Source: Perca fluviatilis
Taxonomy: Eukaryota; Chordata; Actinopteri; Perciformes; Percidae
Assembly: GCF_010015445.1 (NCBI RefSeq)
Contig: NC_053134.1
Coordinates: forward strand, 2,640,120-2,704,119
Direction of reading: 5' to 3'
DNA length: 64,000 nt
Under the pieces are notes generated by a model that saw nothing but the letters and a program-made list of their open reading frames with translations, made no database searches and had not been told where the DNA came from. Position numbers and translations under genes: made by a program. Numbering within the stretch: position 1 is the stretch's first letter; the number at the start of each line of letters is the position of its first letter. Below are positions 1 through 10,746 of this stretch, piece by piece.

Positions 1-284
1 AGGACAAGAAGAGGAGAAAGACCAGGAAGGAGAGCTACGCCATCTACGTCTACAAGGTGATGAAGCGATCGATAATAACCGATACCCTATCCTCAACCAT
101 GGGGCTTTTTTGGGGGCGTGGGCGCGGGGGGGGGGCGGCCCGTCTGGCTCACTACAACAAGCGCTCCACCATCACTTCTCGGGAGATCCAGACCGCCGTG
201 AGGCTGCTGCTCCCCGGGGAGCTGGCCAAGCACGCCGTGTCCGAGGGCACCAAGGCCGTCACCAAGTACACCAGCTCCAAGTAA
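1..284 (+). pseudogene. Histone H2B, 5' cut by window edge, centre replaced
   Basis: The sequence matches the intact H2B at 51306-51680 from its codon 25 onward. Bases 3-65 encode the end of the basic tail and the first histone-fold helix ([18 protein letters not shown]). Bases 139-284 encode the C-terminal half from RLAHYNKRS to KYTSSK and the stop TAA at 282-284. Between them, 66-138 (73 bp) replaces the 94 bp that the intact gene has for about residues 46-77. The 21-bp difference keeps the frame open. The new block is unlike any histone and contains a G/T/C homopolymer stretch. A protein lacking the L1 loop and most of the long central helix should not fold with H2A. Read as a broken copy or an assembly fault; the gene start lies outside the window. 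Confidence 0.85.
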
Positions 285-317
285 ACCGACCCGCTGCCTT
301 AATCCCATCAAACCAAC

Positions 318-333
318 GGCTCTTTTAAGAGCC
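318..333 (+). promoter_or_regulatory. Histone 3' stem-loop of first H2B
   Basis: GGCTCTTTTAAGAGCC, 33 bp after the stop: a 6-bp stem with a 4-nt loop, the canonical SLBP-bound hairpin of replication-dependent histone mRNAs. A purine-rich stretch with AAGAGCAAAG follows about 15 bp on, as expected for U7 snRNP pairing. It is intact although the gene is broken. Confidence 0.9.
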
Positions 334-596
334 ACACACTTCTTCTTTAAGAGCAAAGCTCCTTTTAAGCATTTTTACAAGTTAATTTACCGTTCAGTTT
401 CACTGTAAAGGAAAGCTGCAATGAGTGGCGCTTGTATTGTGACGGAAAAACTAAACATGTTGTATACCTATGACAATATACTATTGTGGCTGAAATATAA
501 GTGAACCGTGCGGTTCCGGCATTTGAAGCCCATGTTTCTTTATTTTATAGTCAAACCTTAGTACCGACCATATAATAAAACGTCAGTTCCAGTCCA
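334..596. other. H2B 3' flank, no gene seen
   Basis: AT-rich flank downstream of the first H2B. I see no coding sequence or named repeat in it. Confidence 0.5.
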
Positions 597-960
597 GTAA
601 CCTTGTTGTCCTCAGTTCAAATGTGATCTATTTTCAAAACGTTTAAATATCAGAAATTTGGGTTTTCTTTCAAAAAAATTGTCAAATAACGAGGATTGTT
701 TCCCTACGACGCTCTTCACATGTAAAATAAATGATCAGTTCACTACTTTCACTGAATTTGGGTGTTTTAATTCAACTTGATTGCGTTTAAAGAAAATAAT
801 TGAAAATAACGTTGAAAACGGCTTCAATAACGTCGGGAGGAGGGACCAAAACATCTGGAAAACCTCCCAAAATGTCGGGTATTGTGATGAAAGTGTCGAG
901 AAGACGATGAAGACCCAGAAAAAACCGCATAATCTACGGGAAGACGACACACAGGGTTAA
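597..960. mobile_element. piggyBac-like MITE, T/A-rich family copy 1
   Basis: The right end reads GGAAGACGACACACAGGGTTAA, and the left end AGTAACCTTGTTGTCCTC is its imperfect inverse. Related ends with a TTAA flank occur at 21527, 57475-57895 and 59065. The interior holds the same loose repeats of AACGTTGAAAACG type. TTAA flanks and CCCTTGTGT ends suggest a nonautonomous piggyBac-superfamily element. It has no coding capacity. Confidence 0.5.
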
Positions 961-1893
961 AAGACCTAATTCTTGCCAACGTGTATATATTTGATATATA
1001 AATTCACATTCGCTCTACACAACATTAAACCATAGTTGAACTATGAGCAGTGTTGCTTTTGATTATCAGTCTAACATACTTTATTTTCGTTAAAGTGTCT
1101 TACCCTGTTGTAGGCCTATTTGGCGCTGATGTTGGTATTAACCCTTGTATAAACGTTTGTTTTTGCTATTAGGAAATGGTGTTTTATTTTATTTCATACA
1201 CGTATGCATGGTTTTGAAGAAGGATTTCCTTAAATATTAATGACATTTTTTTATGTATTAAATGGCATTCTGTCTGCTACTCTAATAAGTAATAAACATG
1301 TTAAAATGTAGTGATTTTAACTAAGTTTCTTCAGCCTTGGTGAAGTATTGTGCCATTTTTGGCTCTCAGTCATAGGTTTTTTCAAAATGAAAGCAGTTGA
1401 GGCCTCAACGTCTATCTTATATTTAGTATTTTACCTTCTTTTAAGTCTTGGATTCTCATATTTATTTAATTATTTATTTAAATGTTATATCATAACACCG
1501 TTTTGTCTGAGGGAACACGAGAACAACTCCACTGTAATGTTGTGCTTATGACAAAGTCTTGATTTGATTAGTTGAACTGTGTCCAAAAAAAGAAAATGCA
1601 GAATAAAATATTATTCGACGAGTGTATTTAACCACAGGGGGAATTATTGTGTTTGTGCATTTAGGAGTAGAAAAAGACATAGATTTACTTAATTGATCCC
1701 AAATTCTCACCCATTGTCACAAATTGTAAATTTCGTGTTGATTGGTGATACACGGTACAGTTGTGTATCAGTGTTTAGTGAGACCAGTTAGCTTTTCTCA
1801 ATAACAATGGCTCGGTCAGCACCGTAGCTGTTCTATTGTGAAGGCTTCAGGGTCCTTCCCTTTCTATTGTTAGAAAGACGTTTGCTGCTCAGC
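961..1893. other. Intergenic, no gene seen
   Basis: AT-rich sequence with short open frames only. None resembles a known protein and I see no tRNA or histone hairpin. Confidence 0.5.
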
Positions 1894-1913
1894 TGTCTTC
1901 AACTACGTCCGCA
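1894..1913 (+). promoter_or_regulatory. Orphan distal H4 promoter element, copy 1
   Basis: The 19-mer TGTCTTCAACTACGTCCGC, found proximal to every H4 gene here, occurs also here, 453 bp above the proximal copy at 2347. No TATA box or open histone frame follows. It is followed by AGAAAGCC, a pyrimidine run and AAACCAACGGACAATATT, a context shared with the copy at 22270. It could be a retained enhancer or the remnant of a deleted H4. Confidence 0.75.
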
Positions 1914-2190
1914 GAAAGCCTTTCCCCCCCTTCTTAAACCAACGGACAATATTTTATTAATTTTCTCTTTATCTTACCTAAATTGTATTTTCATAAAATG
2001 AAATTGCCCTTCTATAACTCTTGAAAAATCCCTTCTAAATACATACAAATTTAAATATATTTTAGTTAACCCTTGTGTGTGTGGTTATGTGTTTAAATGT
2101 GCATATAATTTAGCTCATGTTATGGTTTTGTATTATTGCAATAATGTCCTGTATCCTGTACTATCCTATTTTATCCTTTGTTTGTGAATC

Positions 2191-2195
<5 letters not shown>

Positions 2196-2221
<26 letters not shown>
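2196..2221. repeat. (AT)n microsatellite
   Basis: Perfect alternating AT run of about 26 bp. Confidence 0.9.
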
Positions 2222-2225
<4 letters not shown>

Positions 2226-2326
2226 AATCCTGATGTTTCTTGTGCCAACATTTTGAAGACATTTGACCAGTGAAAACCGGTCAAAACCGGTAGGAAGAAA
2301 AGAAAAGAAAAAACGTTGGGAAATGA

Positions 2327-2745
<419 letters not shown>

Positions 2746-2784
2746 ATCAACGACCTGACCTGATCTAATGACAACAACCCAAAC

Positions 2785-2800
2785 GGCTCTTTTAAGAGCC
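2785..2800 (+). promoter_or_regulatory. Histone 3' stem-loop of frameshifted H4
   Basis: GGCTCTTTTAAGAGCC, 39 bp after the TAA, followed by CTTAAAGAGC as the downstream element. Intact. Confidence 0.9.
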
Positions 2801-2944
2801 ACACACTTCTTCTTAAAGAGCCTAATCCTCCTAACTCTGAAATTAATATAAATACACATTATCAACTACTACGTAGTCAATATAACTGCATTTGCTGTGA
2901 CTGTTATTGACCAGATTGTCAGTGCAACAGAAAGCTGCAGCAGA

Positions 2945-3270
2945 GAAGTTTTATTTTTTGTTTTTTTTTTGTTTTTAATCTTTATTCAGAGGAGGTTCAC
3001 TGAGAGGCAGCCTCTCTTTTGCAGGAAACCCTGATCACATTCACACTGTTAAACATTCATACCTGGGAACTGCCCAGTACAACCACAGTCTGACCTGCTG
3101 GCCACTGAACAGCTCCATTGGAGCAGTTGGGGGGTTAAGGGCCTTGCTCAAGGGCACCTCAGTGGTGGTAATGAGGGAGGGACAAGCGCTGCTCTTTCAC
3201 TTTCCCCCACCCAGATTTTATCCTGTCACAAGCTCGTGTCTCTAACCTTTAGGCCACCACTGCCCTGATT
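2945..3270 (-). repeat. SINE/LINE-tail type repeat inserted in H4 3' flank
   Basis: The flank on both sides (2830-2945 and 3268-3453) is collinear with 10384-10690, but this segment is absent there, so it is an insertion. It begins with a T-rich run, the A tail of a minus-strand retroelement. It contains the fish-repeat phrase TTAAGGGCCTTGCTCAAGGG. No ORF. The family name is uncertain. Confidence 0.55.
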
Positions 3271-3292
3271 AAGACTTAATGCAGTTTAAGGC

Positions 3293-3453
3293 AGGGGTGT
3301 CAAACATAAGGCTCGTGGGCCAGAACCGGCCCTCCATAGGGTCCACTCAGGCCCGCTGGATGACTTTTCAAATTGCAGAGAAATAATTCTTTCCACTTAG
3401 AAAATATACCATTTAAATCTTTAGTGAATTTGTTTTTCTGTAAATTCACAGCT
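3293..3453. mobile_element. hAT-like MITE left end (interrupted)
   Basis: CAGGGGTGTCAAACATAAGG begins a segment that recurs at 10519-10690 (CAGGGGTGTCAAACGTACGG). The CAGGGGTGTCAAAC end is of hAT type. Here the element is broken by the TTAA element at 3454. No right end was identified. Confidence 0.55.
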
Positions 3454-3755
3454 TTAACCCTTGTGTGGTCCTTCGGGTCCCAGTGACCCAAAGGACAACA
3501 CAAGGATTATGTACTTCCCTTTACTTTGTTGAGAATTGCTCTCTAAACCCTGTTTCTTGTAAAGTAAGTAAGTAAAGTTTATTTCTAGAACACATTTAAA
3601 CACAGTTTAAGCTGACCAAAATGCTGTACAAACAAGAACTAAGGTGCTGTATTAACCCTTGTTTAGAGAGCAATTCTCAACAAAGTAAAGGGAAGTACAT
3701 AATCCTTGTGTTGTCCTTCAGGTCACTGGGACCCAAAGGACCACACAAAGGTTAA
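3454..3755. mobile_element. piggyBac-like MITE with nested hairpins, copy 1
   Basis: TTAA at both ends (3454-3457, 3752-3755). Terminal inverted repeats of roughly 100 bp start CCCTTGTGTGGTCC. Each arm itself folds, because TTGTGTGGTCCTTCGGGTC is followed by its own complement. The interior is AAGTAAGTAAGTAAAGTTTA. Near-identical copies lie at 45483-45783 and, truncated, at 15065-15276. Nonautonomous. Confidence 0.75.
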
Positions 3756-4906
3756 TTCGGTTTTGTTTGTTTTTCTCTGAATATCCCCATTATATTTTTT
3801 CCTACGATGGCCTTAGATCGCTGTCGGAGCAGAAGCAACTTGCGTTTGCCAACATCAAGCTGACAGGAAACACTGGCAGATGAGCAGATAAAGTGTCGGA
3901 TCTTTCTGGAGTTGTTTAGAGAGGGAGTTAGATTTTTAAGTGGCACGTACTTCCAGTACTTCCGTGTGCCAGTTGTGTGTGAATTGACGTCGTAGCAGGA
4001 AGAGGAAGAACGTCTGAGGGGAAAACACACGACTCTCACCCCAGAGACCGCGGCTCGTTTCCCGCAAGTCACGTTTGCTTTCCCTGTTCTTCTTTTCCTA
4101 AACCCAACCATTTGTTTTACGTTATTTTATATATTATTCATCTATATTTTATGTAAAATCACAGTGAAGGACATGCCACTTCCGGTGGCACATGGCACTT
4201 AAAAATCTAAGGCCGGCTACACGCTGGCTGCGTAGCGTTTTCAAAGTCTTTACACACCAGGAACGTGTCTGACGCGGCGCTGCTGCTGCTGCTAGCCTTG
4301 TCTAGACACATGGATGTTTCCCATTGATAAAATGAAATCCCATGTTAAACATAAATATATACTGATCTGATTACAGAAAAGACAACGTCGGCAGTATTGA
4401 CGGCAAAATAGGCTCCAGAATATTTCCTTCTGGATTGACAGGTGCAATATTTGAAAAATTACATTTATATCAAAACCTCGAGACTTTCAAACATCAACAT
4501 GTCATTTATTAATATATATTCGTGTTTAAATGACATATAAACATCTTTTCCTATTCTATGTTGCCTGTAAACGCTTGTCGTGTGAAAAATAGGCGTCGGT
4601 TCTATTTCTAGCGTGCACATGTTTTCGGCGCGACTCGAGACGTGCGTGTCATGCAGGCAGCGTGCACGCTCTAACCTGTTACCATGGGAGCCCAAATAAA
4701 AACTGACATGCCATGCAGTCAGTGTGTCGTGGACGACTGGAAGACGACACAAAGGGTTAATAGTTGGATGCATCATCAAATTGCTAAATCTGAATGAATT
4801 TTCATAACCTTAAAAGGTGTTTTTGTGATTTTTTCCTTTTGGATTATTAATAAGTTACGTAGGAAAGTCTTTTGTCGGGCATGTGCGTAGGATATGATCA
4901 AAAGCT
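3756..4906. other. Intergenic repeat-like sequence, no gene seen
   Basis: TTAGATTTTTAAGTGGCAC near 3929 has its inverted partner near 4195-4210, so 3929-4210 can fold. From about 4210 the sequence looks like a DNA-transposon remnant. It ends at a GGAAGACGACACAAAGGGTTAA motif (4739-4760) of the piggyBac-like T/A-rich family. No credible protein. Confidence 0.4.
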
Positions 4907-4907
4907 C

Positions 4908-5048
4908 AGAGAAAGTCCCGCACACTGACCATTAAGCAAGCAATAATTTATTTAGAAAAATACAATTTACCTGATGAAGGTCTGAGACCAAAACGTTGGA
5001 TTTTTCAAAATAAATTATTGCTTGCGTAATGTGTGCGGGACTTTCTCT
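4908..5048. mobile_element. Short foldback MITE, 141 bp
   Basis: AGAGAAAGTCCCGCACACT at the left is matched by an inverted copy ending CGGGACTTTCTCT at the right. The arms are about 45 bp and extend through CAAGCAATAATTTATTT. The loop is about 55 bp. No target duplication was identified. Confidence 0.6.
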
Positions 5049-5238
5049 AAGATTATTATTAAGTTAAAACCCAGGACAGAACGTTCATATGGTTGTATAA
5101 ATGTGTTGTGTTACCCCTGTATCTTACAGCCTTTTTTTTTACAATTTATACAGCTTTCTGTTTCTTCTTTGGCCTGAAAATATAGCCACTCCTCCTCGTC
5201 TGCAGGCAAAGCATAGCTCGTTAGCTCAGCAAGCAAGC

Positions 5239-5402
5239 AACATGTCAGTAAAGGATATTTGCCGTTTGTGTAACGAGAATTTAGCAATAAAAGGCCCCAT
5301 TTCAGGTTTCTGGTCCATATTCCAAAAGAAGGGTCCAAGAGAAGAAAGCATTAACGAGCAGCTAACACATTTAGGGCTACTGCTGTCTGAAAATCCTGGT
5401 TA
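5239..5402 (+). other. Short open frame with CRLC motif, unassigned
   Basis: Within an open frame, translation from the ATG at about 5242 gives MSVKDICRLCNENLAIKG and about 35 further residues, then stops after a GGTTAG that could be a splice donor. A Cys-X2-Cys start of this kind begins several transposon-derived proteins. I do not recognise the family and see no second exon. Surrounding sequence up to 5600 looks repetitive. Confidence 0.25.
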
Positions 5403-5599
5403 GCTGATTGGATAAACCATCTGTCTATCACCACCTAAACCTGCCTCAAAACCAACGCTGATTGGTCTGTCGTTTGGCGAACGGCTCCAAATTTTCTCTA
5501 TCTCAAGATGCCAGACTGATCTGAGAGCGGAAAACTGGAGCTCGCCAGATCAGGACGCTCTCACCAGGCTAACGTGATGCTGGCTCTGAACGAAAACGC

Positions 5600-6133
5600 G
5601 TTGTGGATTAGCTAGGCAGGTCGGCTAGCGCTCTGTGTCCCTCTCAGCCATTAGAGTTTTTCCAAATGGCAGAACAACATGGAAGCATCCTTGGACTTAC
5701 CCGTCCGATGTTAATACAGATAAGAAATTCTTTACTTACGAGAAGTCAGATCATTGGCGGAGGTCATTCTACACCAATGAGGACATATTTATGAATGAAG
5801 ACATTGATATTAGCTAATAAAATACTTAAAACACTACACAGTGTACCTTTTAAGAAGCTGGTTGAAGGAATGAAAGAGGGAGGCTGCGTTCACACGCTGC
5901 AACAAGTCCTCCATCGCTGGAAAACTTTATAATAAATCCGGTTTAAACAAAAGCCCCAAAAAAAAAAAAAAAAAAAATAAACCCCCCGGAAACAGCTCAG
6001 TGCCAATATTGTCTTTTTTGAAAATAAGGGCCAAACACAGGAACGTAATGTGCACTAGAGTTTAGATTCTCTGCCCGAGCAATTAGCCTAATTGGGTGGG
6101 GAGAAAGCTCTGCCATAATCAGAAATGTTATCT
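5600..6133. other. Intergenic, no gene seen
   Basis: Mixed sequence with an A run at about 5958-5977. No recognisable coding sequence. Confidence 0.4.
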
Positions 6134-6141
6134 ATATAGGC

Positions 6142-6324
6142 CAGAGGTGTAGTCCAGGTGCCAGAAAGTAGAAATCCTGTCCAGCAGCTGTCCCAACCAT
6201 CACTAAACCAGCTCCTCTACCAGGTAGATGAGCTCGTTAGTGAAAACACCTGTTCTAGATGTAGAGGCAGATCCAAAAACATGGCAGGATTTTTACTTTC
6301 TGGCACCTGGACTATACACCTCTG
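6142..6324. mobile_element. hAT foldback MITE, 183 bp, copy 1
   Basis: Both ends read CAGAGGTGTA(TA)GTCCAGG in inverted orientation. The element is flanked by a perfect 8-bp direct repeat ATATAGGC (6134-6141 and 6325-6332), the target duplication size of hAT transposition. A near-identical copy in the opposite orientation lies at 62373-62557. Confidence 0.85.
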
Positions 6325-6332
6325 ATATAGGC

Positions 6333-7580
6333 TATATTTAGGCCAAAGTAACATGTGTCCAAAAAGTTGCACAAATTTGACTACAGTTACAAAATGCAAC
6401 ACGTGTAATGCGCGGCGTCAACATGTGACAACATACGTGTCGGCTTTGTCGAGCGCGTTAAGTGCAGCACGCTGCTCGCCTACGACAGCAAATAAAACGG
6501 GCACTTGGACGATGAACGGACACATGAAGCAGGCTCGCCGTGGCAGAAAAGATGACGGTCAGCCTTCAGCGTCCTCTTTAGTTACTTGTTGGAGCCATTT
6601 CACCACTTTGTTTTGTTTGTAGGCTACCCATGTTGGTTATGCCAATTAATGTGCAGTTTTATGTTTGAGCACTGGGTGGAGCGCTGCCTTTGGGAAGGCA
6701 TAAAGGTAATCAGCCGCAGGTACACAGGGGTGTGGAAAACGGGGAAAGCAGACAGCTTTTCACTGTGTCAGTTGTGTCAGTCGTGTCAGTGTTTAAGTTG
6801 TTTGACAAGGAAAATGGATGGAACTAAACCAGCAATGAAATGAAATGGACGGTATGCTCGGTAAGCATGCCGTTACTGGAAATAAATGGGTCACAGTGCC
6901 GAAATGTAGACAAATTGTGGACATTGACATTGATTATTGGCACGCAGAACACGCATCCAAGCAAGTTCTCTCCTGGTCCCACCGTACTGGCCTAACGTTG
7001 GAGTTAATAAAAGACTACATTACTTCTCCAAGCTTGAGGGCGAGAAATGCATTGAGTTTTTTCATGTTTCTTCATTCGGATCCATTTGCGATCCGTTCCA
7101 GTCTGAATAAACTAACAGAGCAGCTTACACGCTTCGTCCTTGTTGCATTATTCATTACGATAATTTTAAACAGATTTCTGTAGTTCATGCAACTCTGAAT
7201 TGTAGTTGAGAACGTCACGGTCCCACGGATTAAAAAAGTGTCGGGTTGAAATCGGGCTCGGGCTCATAATTCCAGTTAATGTGTCTGACCGGGCTTGATT
7301 TTTTTTTTTTTTTTTTGGGGCCAGGTCTAAGCTTTAACGTGCTCAGTGATCACACTGCATGAAAAGTGGGATTTTCGCCAGCGGGACTGTAGATTGTCGT
7401 GGAACTTCAGGTTTACGACTGCACTTTATTAAAAAGTGGAGAGGGCAGTTCTTTTCTAAAATTTGGGATAATCCTCCACTATACCTTTTAACATAAGTCC
7501 AGTTTTACAGATTGTAACTGTTATGTACTTAGCTACTTAAACTACTTATTGATAATTGATATAAGTTAGCTCGCTAGCTT
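6333..7580. other. Intergenic, repeat-like, no gene seen
   Basis: Several open frames of 85-112 codons occur but none has a domain I recognise. Around 7240-7330 a GGGCTCGGGCTC stretch and a T run resemble the end of a fish hAT-type element. No firm boundaries. Confidence 0.35.
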
Positions 7581-7583
7581 TAC

Positions 7584-7787
7584 TTAACCTTGGAGCAGAC
7601 ATATGTAGCTATGCTTATTAATCTTCGAGGCATTTAGCTGTGAGTGGGGTCTCCCACACCGCTTAATCCGTTGTCGGCATCTTTCTGCTTGGGTCTTTGG
7701 AAAGGCGATAAAAACGACCCCTCCCTCTAAACTTTTGGGGTACCTGGTGTCAGACTTGCAGGTGCCATAGGCGCATCGTTTCACCAT
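7584..7787 (-). pseudogene. THAP-domain exon, probably of a DNA transposon
   Basis: Starting at the minus-strand ATG at 7785-7787 the frame gives MVKRCAYGTCKSDTRYP, then a hydrophobic VVFIAFP, RCGRPHSQLN and KINKHSYIC. This matches the THAP DNA-binding zinc finger: Cys-X4-Cys, the AxxP-like core, and the approach to the final Cys-X2-His. The last Cys/His pair is not completed in frame. The codons read CLLQG and stop beside a possible donor AAG|GTTAAG, with four extra bases relative to the expected Cys-Ser-Lys. THAP exons of this type occur in ISL2EU/IS4EU-like transposons and in host THAP genes. I found no transposase downstream, so this is an isolated exon or relic. Confidence 0.6.
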
Positions 7788-7989
7788 CTTGCTGAAATCG
7801 CAATGTTTGACGGGGGTCCTTCTCCTTAGTTACAGTTGCTGAGCTATGATTGGACGAGGACCGTTCAAGGGCGGGATTTTGCGAACGGTCAGATGTCGGA
7901 AATTGACGTTGGCCTTGCTTGGCAGTTGTCCCCCCATGCCCCCCCCCCCTTAAATCAACATGCTGTGAGCTATACAAATGCAAATCAGG

Positions 7990-8239
7990 GTAACAGCAGG
8001 GGGAGTTTTACCCCAGGTGACATTTTTCTAAAAGGTATTAACTTAATTTAAGAACATTTTAGCTTGAATTGATTTATTTAATGAAAGTATGCTAGATTAA
8101 TTACTGTGTATGTCATTAGCAATGACCAATGCTATGTAAAAAAAGATGCACAAAATAATTTATTTCAACAATTAGTTTTAATCAGGCTTTGCCACAAAGG
8201 TAAAATGTGCATTTCATGATTCCCCTTGATCAAGAAGAG
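7990..8239. other. Target flank of the LINE, no gene seen
   Basis: AT-rich. Its right end (GATCAAGAAGAGATTCTGTTTCC) continues, across the LINE, into 10250 onward and is paralogous to 10727-10760. Confidence 0.5.
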
Positions 8240-8250
8240 ATTCTGTTTCC
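8240..8250. repeat. LINE target-site duplication, left
   Basis: ATTCTGTTTCC, repeated exactly at 10239-10249 on the other side of the LINE. Confidence 0.75.
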
Positions 8251-8519
8251 TTTTTTTTTTTTTTTTAAAGAGCTTTATTTAAGGTTTTACAAATTATAGG
8301 CTATACATTTAAACATACAATAAGCAAAAAACAATCAATATAAACAATACAACAATTACAAAAATTTAACTAGTAAAACAAATTGAGCTTAAAGTGTGTC
8401 CAGAGTATGGAGAGTCTCATAAAGTGCATATAGTCTTTTGTAAAGTGCATATAGTCTTTTGTAAAGTGCATGGAGTATTTCATAAAGTGCATCAAGAGTC
8501 TTTCATAAGGTGCTAAGGT

Positions 8520-8867
8520 TCACAAGTTCAAGGTGTCCCAAGGAAGGAGCTGTTTTTTATCCATGGTTCTTCTTCTCCTGAGCTCAGTGAGAACTTGTTT
8601 GCACACATCGTCACTGTTAATGACAGTCTGTTGTATAATCATACAGCATCGTGTTTTCCACAGCTTGATGCATACAATACATATGATTATTTGTAACAGT
8701 TCTTTTTGATTCTCTGATAGAATCTCATCAATAATACAGTACATAACAGATTTATAAGAAAGCTCAATATTTACACAATACACTATTAGCTTTTCCCAGA
8801 CTTCTTTAGATCTATAGCAGTCCATTAAGAGATGCTGTTGAGTCTCATCTTCTTCGCAGTAAATCAT
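8520..8867 (-). pseudogene. LINE ORF2 C-terminal domain
   Basis: Open frame of about 115 codons with a Cys-X-Glu-Glu-Asp-Glu-Thr-X2-His-Leu-Leu-X2-Cys pattern, typical of the zinc-ribbon-like segment after the RT domain in Tx1/L1-type LINEs. It ends within the 3' region. It is separated from the RT piece (9056-10222) by stops and a frame change near 8870-9055, so the polyprotein is broken. The same domain recurs at 19096-19344. Confidence 0.65.
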
Positions 8868-9055
8868 GGGACATTTTTGTTGTTGTTACATAACTCCATG
8901 AGACTACGGCTCTAACAGCAAGTCTATTCACCGACATCAGCCATCTCATATCGCGAATGCTCTCAGAGAGGTTCTTATTTTTAAAAAATTTCAGGAACAG
9001 AGTTCCTTCGTTGTACGTTAAATTTTTATAATTAATATATCCACCATATTTATAA

Positions 9056-10222
9056 TCATTGATTTAAAAAAAAAATCATTTTACTCGGGAGGCCATTCCA
9101 GTCAATTTTAAGATTGTCATATTCATACATAAAATCACCGTAGATAAGATTATATTCTGGACCTTGTCTGGCTCTCCCTCTCCTTTTCCTCCACTTGGAG
9201 CGATCTCCGGTCCAGAGAGCATTCCTCGAGATGGCTGCTGACACATTTTTAACAAAAGCTATGTACAGTTTAATTCTCATATCTACTGCCCCTAGCCCCC
9301 CATATTCTTTACTTTTATACATAATTTCTCTTTTTGTTACTTCCCTGGTTGTACCCCAGACCAAGTTTACACAGTGTTTATTCAATTTCATTATCATTTT
9401 GTGAGATGGAGGAAAGATATTGGCTAAAAACAGGAGTTTGGATAAGATGAAAGTTTTTACAATACTGACTCTTGACTTATAATTGGTGTTTTTATTTTCC
9501 CATTTTTTTACTTCTTCTTTAACTTCACACAGTTTATTTTCCCAGTTTATTTCACTACAGTTTTGATTACAAATGGTCAAACCCAAGATTTTAATTTCAT
9601 CCTTTACTTCAATGTTGAGGTCGCGTTTGTTACTTTCAACTCCGATCCAAACTCCCTCTGTCTTATCATGATTTAATTTAGCTCCTGAAGCCAGTTCATA
9701 TAGGTTCAGGTGGTTTGTTAAAACATCCATCTCCATCTGGTTTTTAATAACGACTGTGACATCATCTGCGTTGGCCATGGCTGTGATTTTGGGAGCAAGA
9801 CCAACGCTTGTGCCAGTTATAAGACTATCTGAATTAATAGTTTTAATAAGGGGGCTGATGGCCAGGACGTATAAAGCAGCGCTAAGAGGACAGCCCTGCT
9901 TCACCCCTCTCTCTACATTAAAAGGTTCTGTTAAAACACCATTTACATTAATACACACACTAGATTTAACATACAGACATCTAATCAAATGAATAAAACT
10001 TTCTGGGAAGCCATAAGACTTCATCACAGTCCATAAATAGTCTCTAGATATATAATCAAAGGCTTTTTTTTGGTCCAGCCCGATTATATAAAAGTCTTTT
10101 TTATCAGGTTTATTTATCATTTCTCTCAATGTGCAGAGATTGTCCCACATTAAACGGCCTTTAATGGCACACGTTTGTTCTTTTTCTATAATTTCATCTA
10201 ATATATTATTTAATCTATTCAT
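9056..10222 (-). pseudogene. LINE reverse transcriptase fragment, catalytic box altered
   Basis: A 388-codon frame shows ordered RT motifs: KGRLMWDN, the palm Asp in LDQKKAFDYI, GVKQGCPLSAALYVLAI, then AMANADDVTV where a [Y/F]xDD box is expected, followed by GAKLNHDKTEG. The Tyr of YADD is Asn here. The frame opens at the truncation and stops just before 9056, before the C-terminal domain. No endonuclease is present. It would copy LINE RNA by target-primed reverse transcription if complete; as it stands it is dead. Clade is judged only from motif style. Confidence 0.8.
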
Positions 10223-10238
10223 AATTACTTTGGCTAAT

Positions 10239-10249
10239 ATTCTGTTTCC
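10239..10249. repeat. LINE target-site duplication, right
   Basis: ATTCTGTTTCC, identical to 8240-8250. Confidence 0.75.
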
Positions 10250-10360
10250 ATCTACACACCTGCTCTGAGTCAGCCTCGTTAGTTTCTCCCCGGCCTAATG
10301 AGCTCATTACTCTCACCTGAAGCTTTCTTGCTTCTGAATGAAAAGTTATTTCTTCAAGTC
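10250..10360. repeat. Direct repeat, left member (about 110 bp)
   Basis: CACACCTGCTCTGAGTCAGCC through GAATGAAAAGTTATTTCTT, nearly identical to 10747-10855. The LINE inserted at the start of this member. Confidence 0.8.
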
Positions 10361-10383
10361 TGAAGTCTTTGGGTCCACCGGCT

Positions 10384-10518
10384 ATAAGTACACATTATAA
10401 ACCACTACATAGTCCATGTATCAGCATTAGCTGTGACTGTTCTTATTGACCAAGTTGTCTCAATGCAACAGAAAGCTGCAGCAGAGCTGATTTAATTAAG
10501 ACTGTATGCAGTTTTAAG
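10384..10518. repeat. Copy of H4 3' flank without an H4 gene
   Basis: ACACATTATAAACCACTACATAG through AACAGAAAGCTGCAGCAGAG follows, base for base with few changes, the sequence 3' of the frameshifted H4 (about 2850-2945 and 3268-3292). No H4 coding remains beside it. Evidence of segmental duplication within the locus. Confidence 0.7.
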
Positions 10519-10690
10519 GCAGGGGTGTCAAACGTACGGCTCGTGGGCCAGAACCGGCCCTCCAAAACGGTCCACTCAGGTCCACTGGATGACTTTGCAA
10601 ATTGCAGAGAAATAATTCTTTCCACTTACAAAAAATACCATTTTAATCTTTAGTGAATTTATAAGTTCTTTTTCTGTAAATTTACAGAAA
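10519..10690. mobile_element. hAT-like MITE left part, second copy
   Basis: CAGGGGTGTCAAACGTACGG and the following 160 bp match 3293-3453 and continue without the TTAA element that splits the other copy. Confidence 0.55.
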
Positions 10691-10746
10691 CACCAGAACG
10701 TAATGTGCACGTAAACATACTCATTTTGATCAAGAGGAGTTTGTGT

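Larger units (their letters stand above)
8251..10238 (-). mobile_element. 5'-truncated LINE (Tx1/L1-like), copy A
   Basis: The element runs on the minus strand. The A tail is the T run at 8251-8266. The 3' UTR carries about four units of a 22-bp repeat (GTGCATATAGTCTTTT, 8425-8510). The body holds RT and C-terminal coding pieces. An 11-bp duplication (ATTCTGTTTCC) flanks it, and the 5' end is cut inside the RT at ILAKVI. Related fragments are at 17140-17610, 18268-19545 and 55216-55545. Confidence 0.8.

Noticed and set aside
6353..7183. Run of three moderate plus-strand frames
   Set aside because: No known domain, different frames, and the area reads like transposon debris.
8425..8510. Possible CRISPR array in regularly spaced repeats (also 18.4-19.0 and 55.2-55.4 kb)
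   Set aside because: Units are contiguous with no unique spacers, inside a eukaryotic LINE tail.
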